Source of the DNA: Bacteroidales bacterium
Lineage (GTDB): Bacteria; Bacteroidota; Bacteroidia; Bacteroidales; Paludibacteraceae
DNA length: 64,000 nt
Direction of reading: 5' to 3'
Assembly (NCBI GenBank): GCA_004557405.1
Contig: SFDZ01000005.1
Location: 106,572 to 170,571, forward strand
Shown here piece after piece: positions 37,278-47,062 of this stretch (positions are counted from its first letter, which is position 1; every line of letters begins with the position of its first letter). The translations under genes were made by a program, and so were the position numbers. The notes below the pieces were generated by a model. That model saw only the letters and a program-made list of their open reading frames with translations. It ran no database searches and was not told where the DNA came from.

Positions 37278-37317
37278 TTTTGCCGTTTGAAATAAAAGAC
37301 TTAACTTTGAAAGTTAA
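37278..37317 (+). promoter_or_regulatory. nadB promoter overlapped by a palindrome
   Basis: TTTTG (37278-37282), 19-base spacer, TAACTTTG (37302-37309). The -7 box lies inside a perfect inverted repeat TTAACTTT-G-AAAGTTAA (37301-37317), well placed for a repressor that responds to NAD status. A second small hairpin TTTCTC/GAGAAA is at 37370-37387 just before the start codon. Confidence 0.55.
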
Positions 37318-37396
37318 CACCATTGGCTTGTGCTGAATGGTAATTTGTTGTAAATCAATTAAATGACAGTTTCTCGCTATTGAGAAATGAAACCAA

Positions 37397-38983
37397 ATGG
37401 TTCGAAAATTTGATTTTTTGATCATAGGTGGCGGCATTGCCGGCATGAGTTTTGCCCTGAAGGTGGCGCGTGCCAAGAAAGGAAAAATTGCTATCGTGTG
37501 CAAAACCACCTTGGAAGAGGCCAACACCGCCAAAGCGCAAGGCGGCATTGCATCGGTAACAAATTTGTTGGTCGATGATTTCGAAAAACACATCGAAGAC
37601 ACCATGATAGCCGGCGATTGGATAAGCGACCGCGCCGCCGTGGAGCAAGTCGTGCGAAATGCACCGGCGCAAATCCAAGAGTTGGTGGGCTGGGGCGTGA
37701 ATTTCGATAAAAAAGAAGACGGCAATTTCGACCTGCACCGCGAGGGCGGACATTCCGAGTTCCGCATTCTGCACCACGCCGACGACACCGGCGCCGAAAT
37801 TCAGCGCGGATTGATGGCTGCCGTACGTTCCAACCCCAACATCGAAGTGTTGGAAAACCATTTCGCAGTCGAAATCATCACGCAACATCATCTTGGGCAG
37901 CGCGTTACGCGTCGTACGCCCGACATCGAATGCTACGGAGCCTACATCTTGAATCCGACAACGGGAAAAATCGACACCTATCTGTCGAAAATCACGCTGA
38001 TGGCCACAGGCGGCACGGGTGCTGTTTACGCCACCACGTCGAATCCGAACATTGCCACGGGCGACGGCATCGCCATGGTGTATCGCGCCAAAGGCAAAGT
38101 CAAGGATATGGAATTTGTGCAGTTTCACCCGACGGTGCTTTACAACCCCGCCGAAACGCATCCCGCCTATCTCATTACCGAAGCCATGCGCGGCTATGGC
38201 GGCATTTTGCGTCTGCCAAACGGCGAGGAATTTATGCACAAATACGACGAACGTTTGAGTTTGGCACCGCGCGACATTGTGGCACGCGCCATCGACAACG
38301 AGATGAAAATTCACGCCCTCGACCATGTGTGCCTCGACGTTACGCACAAAGACCCCGAAGAGACGAAACATCATTTCCCGAACATCTATGCCAAATGCTT
38401 GAGTATCGGCATCGACATCACCAAAGAGTATATTCCCGTGGTGCCGAGCGCACACTATATGTGCGGCGGCATCAAGGTCGATTTGGACGCGCAGTCGAGC
38501 ATCCGCCGCTTGTATGCCGTAGGCGAATGTTCGTGCACTGGCTTGCACGGCGGCAATCGTTTGGCAAGCAATTCGCTGATAGAGGCTGTGGTGTATGCCG
38601 ATGCGGCCGCCAAACATAGTTTGAGCGTAGTCGAACAGTACGATTTCAACGAAAAAGTGCCCGAATGGAACGACGAAGGCACGATGAGCAACGAAGAAAA
38701 AGTGCTGATAGCGCAAGACGTGCGCGAAGTGGGGCAGATAATGAGCACCTACGTCGGCATTGTACGCAGCGATTTGCGACTGCGTCGGGCGTGGGAGCGT
38801 CTCGATTTGTTGTACGAGGAGACCGAAGATTTGTTCAAACGCGTCAAAGCCACGAAAGACATTTGCGAGTTGCGAAACATGATAAACGTGGGCTATCTGA
38901 TTACACGTCAGGCACTTGAACGCAAAGAGAGTCGCGGTTTGCATTACACCATCGATTATCCGCACCCGAAAAACAGAAATTAA
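37397..38983 (+). CDS. nadB: L-aspartate oxidase
   Basis: 528 residues, normal for NadB, the FAD flavoprotein that oxidises aspartate to iminoaspartate in NAD synthesis. Motifs: FAD-binding LIIGGGIAGMSFALKVA, substrate/FAD region AKAQGGIASV, HHADDTGAEIQRGL, MEFVQFHPTVLY, and YAVGECSCTGLHGGNRLASNSL. The gene has its own promoter with a candidate operator. No nadA or nadC is in the window. Confidence 0.95.
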   Translation: MVRKFDFLIIGGGIAGMSFALKVARAKKGKIAIVCKTTLEEANTAKAQGGIASVTNLLVDDFEKHIEDTMIAGDWISDRAAVEQVVRNAPAQIQELVGWGVNFDKKEDGNFDLHREGGHSEFRILHHADDTGAEIQRGLMAAVRSNPNIEVLENHFAVEIITQHHLGQRVTRRTPDIECYGAYILNPTTGKIDTYLSKITLMATGGTGAVYATTSNPNIATGDGIAMVYRAKGKVKDMEFVQFHPTVLYNPAETHPAYLITEAMRGYGGILRLPNGEEFMHKYDERLSLAPRDIVARAIDNEMKIHALDHVCLDVTHKDPEETKHHFPNIYAKCLSIGIDITKEYIPVVPSAHYMCGGIKVDLDAQSSIRRLYAVGECSCTGLHGGNRLASNSLIEAVVYADAAAKHSLSVVEQYDFNEKVPEWNDEGTMSNEEKVLIAQDVREVGQIMSTYVGIVRSDLRLRRAWERLDLLYEETEDLFKRVKATKDICELRNMINVGYLITRQALERKESRGLHYTIDYPHPKNRN

Positions 38984-39016
38984 AATATTAGCAAATTAAA
39001 TAATTGACAAACTGTT

Positions 39017-42000
39017 ATGAAACGATTCAAATTGTGGAACAATATCGTTGGTTGGCTGGTGTTTGCCGTTGCGGCAGCCACCTATCTGCTGACGATAGAA
39101 CCGACAGCCAGTTTTTGGGACTGCGGCGAATTTATTGCATCGGCCTTCAAGTTGGAAGTGGGGCACCCGCCCGGAGCACCATTTTTCATGATGACGGCGC
39201 GCTTGTTCACGCTCTTGGCATCCGACCCCTCGCAGGTGGCGCCGTTGGTCAACGCTATGTCGGCTTTGTGTAGCGCATTCACCATTTTATTCTTGTTTTG
39301 GACAATTACACATTTGGCGCGTAAAGTGTTGGTACCCAATGCCGAAGAATCTATTTCGACGGCGAAATTCATTGCGATTATTGGTGCCGGCATGGTGGGC
39401 GCGTTGGCTTATACGTTTTCGGACACGTTTTGGTTTTCGGCCGTCGAAGGCGAGGTGTATGCCTATTCGTCGTTTTTCACGGCGGTGGTCTTTTGGCTGA
39501 TACTGAAGTGGGAAGACAGCGAGGTCGATTCGCCGACTTCCGACCGCTGGCTGATACTCATTGCCTATCTGATGGGCTTGAGCATCGGTGTGCATCTGCT
39601 GAACTTGTTGGCGATTCCGGCCATTGTGTTGGTTTATTATTTCAAAAAATATACGCCCAATTTCAAAGGTGTCTGTGTGGCTTTGGCTGCATCGGTGGCC
39701 ATTTTGGCGGCGGTGCTTTACGGCCTGATACCCGGTTTCGTAAAAGTGGCAAGTTGGTTCGAACTGCTGTTTACCAATGTGTTGGGTTGTCCGTTCAACA
39801 CCGGCCTTATTATTTATATGGTGTTGGCCATCGCAGCGCTTGTGTGGGCTGTTTACGAAACGCAGTTCGGCACCAATGCCGTGCGTGCCAAAATAGCCTT
39901 TGTGGTGGCGCTGACACTGATTGGCGTTCCGTTCCTTGGCGACGGCATCGTGCTTGGCGTGCTTATCATCGTGGCATTGTGCCTGTTTTTGTTTCTGTAC
40001 AAACATGTCAGCCGCCGCTGGATGAATACCGTCGTGCTGTGTGCCACAGTGATGTTGATAGGTTATGCCTCGTATGCAATGATTGTGATTCGATCGATGG
40101 CGAATACGCCGATGGATCAGAACTCGCCGGAGGACGTTTTCTCGCTGCAATATTACCTGAATCGCGAACAATATGGCGACCGCCCCTTGTTCTATGGCGC
40201 AGTCTATTCCGCTCCCGAAAAATTGACAGTGCAGGGTAATGTCTGTGTCCCCGAAGAGAAAAAAGGCTCGCCGATATGGATTTGCAAAGAGAAAACCGAA
40301 CCGGGCGAAAAAGACCAATACGTTGTGGCCGGATATCGACATCGCGGTTACAAGATGGACGAACGTTTCATGATGTTGTTCCCGCGTATGTACAGCACAC
40401 AAGGCTCGCATGTCGAAGCCTATAAATCGTGGGCAAACATCAAAGGCAAACGCATCGAAGTCGATCGCTGCGGGCGCAAGGAAAAAATCGTTTGCCCGAC
40501 GTTTGGTGAAAATTTGCGCTTTTTCTTCGGTTATCAACTGAATTTCATGTATTGGCGCTATTTTATGTGGAACTTCAGCGGTCGCCAAAACGACATTCAG
40601 GGACATGGCGAACTCGACCATGGCAATTGGATTACCGGTTTCGACTTCATCGATAATGCCATGCTGTGCGATCAATCGCACATGCCCGATTCGCTCAAAA
40701 ACAACAAAGGGCACAATCGCTACTTCATGCTGCCCTTGTTGCTTGGCATTTTGGGCATTGTGTGGCAGTTGGCCGGCGGCAAAAAAGGCACGCAAAGTTT
40801 TTGGGTTACGTTCACCCTGTTTTTCATGACCGGCATTGCCATCGTTATTTATCTGAACCAAACGCCGTATCAGCCGCGCGAACGCGATTATGCCTATGCA
40901 GGGTCGTTCTACGCCTTCTGCATTTGGATTGGTCTGGGTGTTTTGGCCGTGGCTCAAGGTCTTGGCAAAGTGCTTCCGAAATCGCTTGCTGCCATATTTG
41001 CAACATTGTTCTGCTTGGGTGTGCCGGCGTTGATGGCGCAGCAAAACTGGGACGACCACGACCGCAGCGGACGTTACACCTGCCGCGACTTCGGCGCCAA
41101 CTATCTGAATAGTTGCGCACCGAACGCCATCTATTTCTGCAACGGCGATAACGACACTTTCCCCGTGTGGTACAACATGGAGGTTGAAGGCACGCGTACC
41201 GATATGCGGGCGTGCAACTTGTCCTATTTGTCCACCGATTGGTATATCGACCAAATGAAACGTGGCGCGTACGAGTCGGCACCGCTGCCCATCACTTGGG
41301 AACGCAAGGATTATGTGTCGGGACATCTCGATGTGTCGCGCGTAATCGACCACCCGCAGTTTGGCGGATCGATGCCTTTGGAACAAGCCCTCGATTTGGT
41401 GCGTGTGCCCGAACTGATTGACGATGGCATCGGTAACATGTTCGCAAGCAATATGGAAGTGCCGGTCGATAAAGATCAAGTGTTAGCCACCGGAACGGTG
41501 AAACCCGAAGACGCTGACAAAATTGTCGATACCATGAATATCAAACTGAACCGCATTGTCGAGAAATCGCAAATGATGGTACTCGAAATGATTCATTCCA
41601 ATAATTGGGAACGACCGATGTATTTTGCCGTTACAGTGGGCGAACAGTTCTATCCGAACATCAAAAACTATCTGCAACTCGAAGGCTTGTGCTATCGCTT
41701 GGTGCCGATAGATAACGGCGGCCGCGAAAAGGTAAACACCGAAGCCATGTACGACAATCTGATGCATAAATTCCGCTTTGGCGGCATCGAAAATCCCGAT
41801 ATCTATATCGACGAAAACCTTATGCGTATGTGTCGCACACACCGCATGATGTTCGCTTCGCTGGTCGAGGCGCTCATCGACGAAGGACAAAACGACAAAG
41901 CACTCGAAGTGCTGGACTATTGCATGCAGGTGATTCCGCCTACAACTGTGCCGCACGACTACACTTCGGTGATGCTGGCCGACGCCTACTATACGCTTGG

Positions 42001-42235
42001 CGAAAATGCCAAAGGCGACAACATTACCGGTGCTTTTGCTGCCGAACTCTATCAACGCCTCGATTGGATACAGTCGCTGCCGGAAAAAGACCGCAACCGA
42101 CTGTCGCGCGAGATGAGTGCACAGCAAAATTTAGGTATGTTGCACAACCTTTACTACATTTGTGCCGACAACGAACGACCGTTGGCTGACGATATTCGCA
42201 GTCGTTTCGAAAAATATTATTTGATGGCACAATAA
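39017..42235 (+). CDS. DUF2723 multi-pass membrane protein (GT117-type)
   Basis: 1072 residues. N-terminal signature LLTIEPTASFWDCGEFIASAF and GHPPGAPFFMM, about a dozen membrane segments up to residue 660, then a large soluble C-terminal part with TPR-like helices (EGQNDKALEVLDYCMQV). The DUF2723 family is classed with protein O-mannosyltransferase-like glycosyltransferases and is common in Bacteroidota. The acidic/His motif region early in the protein fits that fold. Likely transfers sugars in the periplasm, substrate unknown. Confidence 0.88.
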   Translation: MKRFKLWNNIVGWLVFAVAAATYLLTIEPTASFWDCGEFIASAFKLEVGHPPGAPFFMMTARLFTLLASDPSQVAPLVNAMSALCSAFTILFLFWTITHLARKVLVPNAEESISTAKFIAIIGAGMVGALAYTFSDTFWFSAVEGEVYAYSSFFTAVVFWLILKWEDSEVDSPTSDRWLILIAYLMGLSIGVHLLNLLAIPAIVLVYYFKKYTPNFKGVCVALAASVAILAAVLYGLIPGFVKVASWFELLFTNVLGCPFNTGLIIYMVLAIAALVWAVYETQFGTNAVRAKIAFVVALTLIGVPFLGDGIVLGVLIIVALCLFLFLYKHVSRRWMNTVVLCATVMLIGYASYAMIVIRSMANTPMDQNSPEDVFSLQYYLNREQYGDRPLFYGAVYSAPEKLTVQGNVCVPEEKKGSPIWICKEKTEPGEKDQYVVAGYRHRGYKMDERFMMLFPRMYSTQGSHVEAYKSWANIKGKRIEVDRCGRKEKIVCPTFGENLRFFFGYQLNFMYWRYFMWNFSGRQNDIQGHGELDHGNWITGFDFIDNAMLCDQSHMPDSLKNNKGHNRYFMLPLLLGILGIVWQLAGGKKGTQSFWVTFTLFFMTGIAIVIYLNQTPYQPRERDYAYAGSFYAFCIWIGLGVLAVAQGLGKVLPKSLAAIFATLFCLGVPALMAQQNWDDHDRSGRYTCRDFGANYLNSCAPNAIYFCNGDNDTFPVWYNMEVEGTRTDMRACNLSYLSTDWYIDQMKRGAYESAPLPITWERKDYVSGHLDVSRVIDHPQFGGSMPLEQALDLVRVPELIDDGIGNMFASNMEVPVDKDQVLATGTVKPEDADKIVDTMNIKLNRIVEKSQMMVLEMIHSNNWERPMYFAVTVGEQFYPNIKNYLQLEGLCYRLVPIDNGGREKVNTEAMYDNLMHKFRFGGIENPDIYIDENLMRMCRTHRMMFASLVEALIDEGQNDKALEVLDYCMQVIPPTTVPHDYTSVMLADAYYTLGENAKGDNITGAFAAELYQRLDWIQSLPEKDRNRLSREMSAQQNLGMLHNLYYICADNERPLADDIRSRFEKYYLMAQ

Positions 42236-42242
42236 TAATCAA

Positions 42243-42288
42243 CGAAAGCAAGTCTTCTTTTGTGGCGGGCTTGCTTTCGTCTTTTTTT
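42243..42288 (+). terminator. Terminator after the DUF2723 gene
   Basis: Perfect 10-bp stem CGAAAGCAAG (42243-42252) / CTTGCTTTCG (42270-42279) followed by a T tract. Confidence 0.85.
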
Positions 42289-42318
42289 TGACACAACGCA
42301 TTTTAATCTGAACAAACA

Positions 42319-42927
42319 GTGTTTATAGAAAGACCTCCGTTTTGTTTGCGTTGGCTGTGGCATGGCGTTTGGCGCCGCAAACAAGCCGGCCGAAAAGTGG
42401 TGTATTTGACATTCGACGACGGCCCTTGTCCCGACACAACGCCGTTGTTGTTGGATATATTGGAACGCAACAACATCAAAGCCACTTTCTTCTGCGTGGG
42501 CGACAACGTGCGCAAATTCCCCGATTTGTTTGCCGAACTGAAACGGCGCGGACATCATGTCGGCAATCACACTATGCACCATCTGAAGGGATTTCGTGTT
42601 GATTATCAGACATATATCGACGATGTGGCCGAAGCCGACGGCTATATCGACAGCACATTGATGCGCCCGCCGTATGGCCGTATCAAGTGGTCGCAGTTGC
42701 ATACGTTACGGCAGAAATACACGGTTGTCTTTTGGGACGTCATCACGCGCGACTACAATGCTTGCCTGACGCCGGAGCAGGTGTTGCGCATCGTCAAACG
42801 TTATACGCGCAACGGGTCGATTATCGTTTTTCACGATTCGAAAAAAGCTGCCAAAAATATGTTGGCAGTCATACAGCCGGCCATCGATTTTCTGAAAAGC
42901 GAAGGCTACGACTTTTGCGTGTTGTAA
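42319..42927 (+). CDS. Polysaccharide deacetylase family protein
   Basis: 202 residues beginning at a GTG. NodB-type deacetylase motifs: VVYLTFDDGPCPDT (catalytic base and metal Asp), GNHTMHHL (metal His pair, H-x3-H), RPPYGRIKWSQ, and SIIVFHDSKKA. It would remove N-acetyl groups from cell-wall or exported polysaccharide. No full signal peptide, though the N-terminus is basic and could be membrane associated. It stands between a terminator and the acyltransferase promoter, so it may be monocistronic. Confidence 0.88.
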   Translation: MFIERPPFCLRWLWHGVWRRKQAGRKVVYLTFDDGPCPDTTPLLLDILERNNIKATFFCVGDNVRKFPDLFAELKRRGHHVGNHTMHHLKGFRVDYQTYIDDVAEADGYIDSTLMRPPYGRIKWSQLHTLRQKYTVVFWDVITRDYNACLTPEQVLRIVKRYTRNGSIIVFHDSKKAAKNMLAVIQPAIDFLKSEGYDFCVL

Positions 42928-42968
42928 CGGGCTGCTCCGAACCGTTTGTCATTTTTTTTGGCTCGAAA

Positions 42969-42999
42969 TTTGCAGGGTAACAAAAAAAGTGTAACTTTG
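42969..42999 (+). promoter_or_regulatory. Promoter of the PlsC-type acyltransferase gene
   Basis: TTTG (42969-42972), 19-base spacer, TAACTTTG (42992-42999), 27 bases before the ATG. Confidence 0.6.
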
Positions 43000-43025
43000 C
43001 AAATGAGAAACAAATAGATTGCATC

Positions 43026-44318
43026 ATGGCAAAGATTCAAGATGAAAATCGTTTGTACGCATGCCTGCGCCCCTATGTCGATTTTATGTTTCGGCACAGT
43101 TACCGGCGGGTGCAGTATGTCGGGCTCGAGCGCATACCGACCGATGGCGCCGTGATTTTTGCCCCAAATCATTCGAATGCACTACAAGACGCGTTGGCGG
43201 TGTCGTCGCTGAATGCTGCCCCGAAAGTGTTTGTGGCGCGTGCCGATATTTTCCGAAAACCGACACAGGCCAAACTGCTTCATTTTCTGAAGATTATGCC
43301 CATCATGCGCATCCGCGATGGGTTCTCGAATTTGACCAAAAACGATGAAATCATGGAGCGCGCTGTCGATGTGCTGGCCGATGGCGTGCCGTTTTGTATT
43401 TTGCCCGAAGGTACGCATCGTGCCAAACATAGTCTTTTGCCGTTGGGTAAGGGCATCTTTCGGATTGCATTGCGTGCCAACGAGCGCTTGGCCGGCCAAA
43501 AACCGGTCTATATCGTGCCGATAGGCATCGAATACGGCAACTATTTTCGCTACCGATCGTCGGTGATAGTTTCGGTGGGCAATCCTATCGATGTTACATC
43601 GTATGTGTCCGAAAATCAGCATCTTGAGTTGCCTGAATTGTATAATGCGTTGCGCGAAGAACTGACTGCCGCTATGTGCCGACTGATTCTGTGGATACCC
43701 GACGACGATTGCTACGAATCGACGCTGGAACTCTGCTATCTGTTGGCTCCGCAATATTGTGGCACACGTCCTTCGCCGGTCGAACGCTTGCGCGCCGATC
43801 AGCACATTGTGTCGGCTGTACAAACGGGGCGCGCCCGAACACCCGAATCGACGGCTGCCTTGTTGACCGCAGCGGGCGATTTTGCCCGAAAACGGCGCGG
43901 GCTGCATATTGGCGCCGATTCGATCTGTCAAAAACACCTTTTGGCCGATTGGTTGATCAAAAGTTGCTTGTTGGTGTTGTTTTCCCCCTATTTTTGTGTA
44001 GCAGCGGCAGCCACCGCACCTGTGTGGATGGCGAGTGCGCTGGTACTGACGCAGGTGAAAGATGCTGCTTTTCGCAATTCGTGCCGATGCGTTGTTACGT
44101 TGCTGTTTTTGCCACTGTCGTTGTTGGCATGTGCGGTGACGGCGTTTTGTCTGTTGCCGTGTGCATGGGCGCTTGTGGCGTGTGCGGTGTTGTTGCCGGT
44201 GCATGTCGTTTTTCACGAATATTTGCGTTGCGCCCGCTTGTGGTTGTCGCACGCTCGTCTGTTGTTTAACCGTTCGTTGCGGCAGCAGTTGCAGCGATTG
44301 CAGGCACACACATTGTGA
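43026..44318 (+). CDS. Glycerolipid acyltransferase (PlsC-like) with membrane tail
   Basis: 430 residues. The PlsC domain spans about residues 25-215: motif I NHSNALQD (N-H-x4-D), motif III FCILPEGTHR, motif IV region YIVPIGIEYG. The C-terminal 120 residues contain two to three strong hydrophobic segments (LLVLFSPYFCVAAAATAPVW, CVVTLLFLPLSLLACAVTAF) not found in minimal PlsC. It likely acylates glycerol-phosphate lipids at the inner membrane; the acceptor is uncertain. The next gene follows after 25 bases. Confidence 0.85.
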   Translation: MAKIQDENRLYACLRPYVDFMFRHSYRRVQYVGLERIPTDGAVIFAPNHSNALQDALAVSSLNAAPKVFVARADIFRKPTQAKLLHFLKIMPIMRIRDGFSNLTKNDEIMERAVDVLADGVPFCILPEGTHRAKHSLLPLGKGIFRIALRANERLAGQKPVYIVPIGIEYGNYFRYRSSVIVSVGNPIDVTSYVSENQHLELPELYNALREELTAAMCRLILWIPDDDCYESTLELCYLLAPQYCGTRPSPVERLRADQHIVSAVQTGRARTPESTAALLTAAGDFARKRRGLHIGADSICQKHLLADWLIKSCLLVLFSPYFCVAAAATAPVWMASALVLTQVKDAAFRNSCRCVVTLLFLPLSLLACAVTAFCLLPCAWALVACAVLLPVHVVFHEYLRCARLWLSHARLLFNRSLRQQLQRLQAHTL

Positions 44319-44343
44319 ATAAATTAAACACACAAAGCATATT

Positions 44344-45525
44344 ATGGTCAAGGTTTATCTTATTTTAGCGGTCTATTTGTTGTTCCCGATTCTGATTGTG
44401 TCGGCGTTTCATAAGTGGCACTTTTTGCAGAAAATCGGCACCGTAATTTTGGCTTATGCCGTTGGTGTGGTGATGGCGTTGACGGGTGTCGTGGCGTTTG
44501 AACCCGACACGGCCGAAGCTGTTGCTTTTACGCAGATACAGAATTGGCTGATGAATTTGTCGGTGCCGATAGCTATCCCGCTGATGCTGTTCGGGTGCGA
44601 TTTCAAATTGTGGACAAAGTCGCTCCCGAAAACGCTGTTTGCGCTGCTGGGAGGCACAGTGGCGGTGTTGGTGGCTGTAGTGTCCGGCTTTTTTGTGTTT
44701 CGACCTGCCGGAATCGACGACTTGGCGAACGTGTCGGCCATGATGACGGGCATTTATACCGGCGGAACGATGAATTTTTCGGCACTTGGCACGGCGCTGC
44801 ATGTCGATAAAACGACGATGACGCTGGTGCTGACCTTTGAAATGTTGGTTACGTTCCCGCTGATATTGTTCATCACGGCCGGAGGCTACAAATTGTTCCG
44901 CAAAATATTGCCTTATCCCGACGAAGCGGTATCGGTTGCGGTCGATGCCGCCCACACGGAGGCCGCCGGAGTCGAGGACTATCGGCGGATGCTCGACCGC
45001 CATGTTTTCTCCAAGACGCTGCTTGGACTCTTGTTGTCTGTTGCATTTTTGGTCATGGGCGCTGGATTGTCGTTGCTGATTACCGGCACGCTGAACGAAC
45101 TCGTTGTCATTCTGACGATTACTACGCTGGCTATTGGCGCCTCGTTTTTCAAAAAAGTGCGCTGTCTGCCCAAAACGTTTGAGTTAGGCATGATTTTTAT
45201 TTTGGTGTTCAGCATTGTGGTGGCATCGCAGTTCGATGTTTATCATCTTGATATGTCGGCACTCACGTTGTTCTATTTCGTGCTGTACATCATGTTTGTG
45301 TCGGTGGTGGTGCATTTGCTGTTTTGTAGAGTGGGCAAAGTTGGCGGCGATTTGTTTACGGTTGCGCATGTGGCGTTGTTGTGCTCGCCGCCGTTTGTCC
45401 CGCCGATTGTCGGTGCCATGGGCAACAAAAAAGTACTCATCAGCGGCATTGTCATTGGCTTGGTGGGCTATGCCGTCGGCACCTATTTGGGCGTGGCGGT
45501 AGCCTATTTGTTGCAATTATTTTAA
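44344..45525 (+). CDS. DUF819 family integral membrane protein
   Basis: 393 residues with about ten membrane segments. Typical DUF819 (YjcL-like) features: internal duplication and Gly-rich loops such as MMTGIYTGGTMNFSALGTAL and CSPPFVPPIVGAMGNKKVL. The fold resembles two-domain transporters with inverted repeats; the substrate is unknown. It lies in a chain with the acyltransferase (25 bases) and the barrel gene (12 bases). Confidence 0.85.
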   Translation: MVKVYLILAVYLLFPILIVSAFHKWHFLQKIGTVILAYAVGVVMALTGVVAFEPDTAEAVAFTQIQNWLMNLSVPIAIPLMLFGCDFKLWTKSLPKTLFALLGGTVAVLVAVVSGFFVFRPAGIDDLANVSAMMTGIYTGGTMNFSALGTALHVDKTTMTLVLTFEMLVTFPLILFITAGGYKLFRKILPYPDEAVSVAVDAAHTEAAGVEDYRRMLDRHVFSKTLLGLLLSVAFLVMGAGLSLLITGTLNELVVILTITTLAIGASFFKKVRCLPKTFELGMIFILVFSIVVASQFDVYHLDMSALTLFYFVLYIMFVSVVVHLLFCRVGKVGGDLFTVAHVALLCSPPFVPPIVGAMGNKKVLISGIVIGLVGYAVGTYLGVAVAYLLQLF

Positions 45526-45537
45526 TGGTTGCCTGCT

Positions 45538-46983
45538 ATGAAAAGAATACTTCTCGCTCTCTGCTTTGTGTCGATGGCGTTGGTGGTTGTGGCGCAAGAT
45601 TCGTTGGCGGTCGTAACCTCCGGACAACAGCCGGACACGGTGGCTGCTCCCAAGAAAAAAATCAAAACCGGCTGGAATTTTGGCGCATTGCCAAGCGTTG
45701 CCTACGATGCCGACCTTGGTTTTCAGGGCGGCGCGTTGGCCAATGTTTATTATTATGGTGATGGTTCGCAATATCCGGAATATATTCATTCATTTTATGT
45801 GGAGGCGGCGTACACCACCAAACATTATGGCATATTTCGTTTCTTCTACGACTCCAAATATCTGATTCCCAATCATCGCCTGACGGTGGATATGTGCTAT
45901 CTGCCCGATGCTATGTGCGATTTTTATGGTTTCAATGGTTATCAATCGGTGTACAACAATGCGTGGCATCGATGGACAAAAGACCCGTCGAAAATGGACA
46001 CGGCCAATTATCAGTCGCGAGCGTTTTATAAGTACAAACGCGATTTGATTCGCTTTGCGGCAGACATCGAAGGCACTATTTATCAAGACTTTAAGTGGAA
46101 TGCTGGTATCGGTGTGTTGGGCTACTTGATTGACGAGTGCGACATCGCCATGCTGAACGGCAAAAAGACACCCGACGATCCCAAATATCTGAATCCCGAT
46201 GTGCAGGGCTTGTACGAAAAATATGTCAATTGGGGACTTATCAAACCGAATGAAGCGCACGGCGGTTGGCATCCGTATGTGCGTGCCGGCGTTACTTACG
46301 ACACGCGCGATGCACGCTCCAACCCGACGAAAGGCATCTATGCCGATGCGTTTTTTACCTATTCCGCCGCGTTCGATACTAAAAATTACGGCAATCAAAC
46401 GGAATACAACAACCTGAAATTTAACTTCGACTTTCGACATTATGTGCCGCTCTACAAAGACCGGATAACGCTGGCTTACCGCATCGGTACACAGAATGTG
46501 ATTGCCGGCAAATCGCCGTTTTACATGAATACCTACCAAAACGTGCTGTTCATTCAGCGCGTGCTGTACGAAGCACTGGGGGGCGGCAACTCGTTGCGCG
46601 GCGTGTTGCGCAACCGCGTGCTGGCCAACGGCTACGCATTTGCCACCATCGAATTGCGCACGCGGGTTGTGAACTTCGACATCCGCCGACAGCATTTCTT
46701 CATCGGCCTCAATCCTTTTTTCGACATCGGTATGGTTACCCAACCTTACGAGTTGGACGAAGCGGATGTGCGTACACGCCTTGCGGCCGACGGTCTCAAT
46801 CCCGACGACTATTTCAACTTTGACCGTAAGGCAGTGTATCGACCGCACATGGCAGTCGGCATCGGGTTGAAAATCGGCATGAACGAGAATTTCATTTTGT
46901 CGGTCGATTGGGCAGCCCCATTTTCGAAACAAGACAACGGCACTTTGTCCAATTTTTATGTAAAAATGGGCTATTTGTTCTAA
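45538..46983 (+). CDS. BamA/TamA-family outer membrane barrel protein
   Basis: 481 residues from the ATG at 45538, preceding signal peptide MKRILLALCFVSMALVVVAQ. No POTRA repeats are visible; the protein is nearly all barrel, with the family's conserved segments (GALPSVAYDADLGFQGGALANVYYYG, GVTYDTRDARSNPTKGIYADAFF, LGGGNSLRGVLRNRVLANGY) and ends FYVKMGYLF with the C-terminal aromatic insertion signal. This is the short Omp85-type barrel frequent in Bacteroidota; function unknown. bamD follows. Confidence 0.87.
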   Translation: MKRILLALCFVSMALVVVAQDSLAVVTSGQQPDTVAAPKKKIKTGWNFGALPSVAYDADLGFQGGALANVYYYGDGSQYPEYIHSFYVEAAYTTKHYGIFRFFYDSKYLIPNHRLTVDMCYLPDAMCDFYGFNGYQSVYNNAWHRWTKDPSKMDTANYQSRAFYKYKRDLIRFAADIEGTIYQDFKWNAGIGVLGYLIDECDIAMLNGKKTPDDPKYLNPDVQGLYEKYVNWGLIKPNEAHGGWHPYVRAGVTYDTRDARSNPTKGIYADAFFTYSAAFDTKNYGNQTEYNNLKFNFDFRHYVPLYKDRITLAYRIGTQNVIAGKSPFYMNTYQNVLFIQRVLYEALGGGNSLRGVLRNRVLANGYAFATIELRTRVVNFDIRRQHFFIGLNPFFDIGMVTQPYELDEADVRTRLAADGLNPDDYFNFDRKAVYRPHMAVGIGLKIGMNENFILSVDWAAPFSKQDNGTLSNFYVKMGYLF

Positions 46984-47041
46984 AAAAACACGTTTTTTGT
47001 CAATCTCGACGAAAAAAGTGTACACTTTGCCATTTTTTTTG

Positions 47042-47049
47042 TATCTTTG
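47042..47049 (+). promoter_or_regulatory. Promoter -7 box for bamD
   Basis: TATCTTTG, 13 bases before the chosen bamD ATG at 47063. The closeness rules out the longer frame starting at 46997. Confidence 0.45.
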
Positions 47050-47062
47050 CAGTTTGAAAAAT

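Noticed and set aside
37182..37400. Possible small gene between the lipoprotein and nadB
   Set aside because: Only promoter-like and palindromic sequence is visible; no frame with plausible start and coding pattern.
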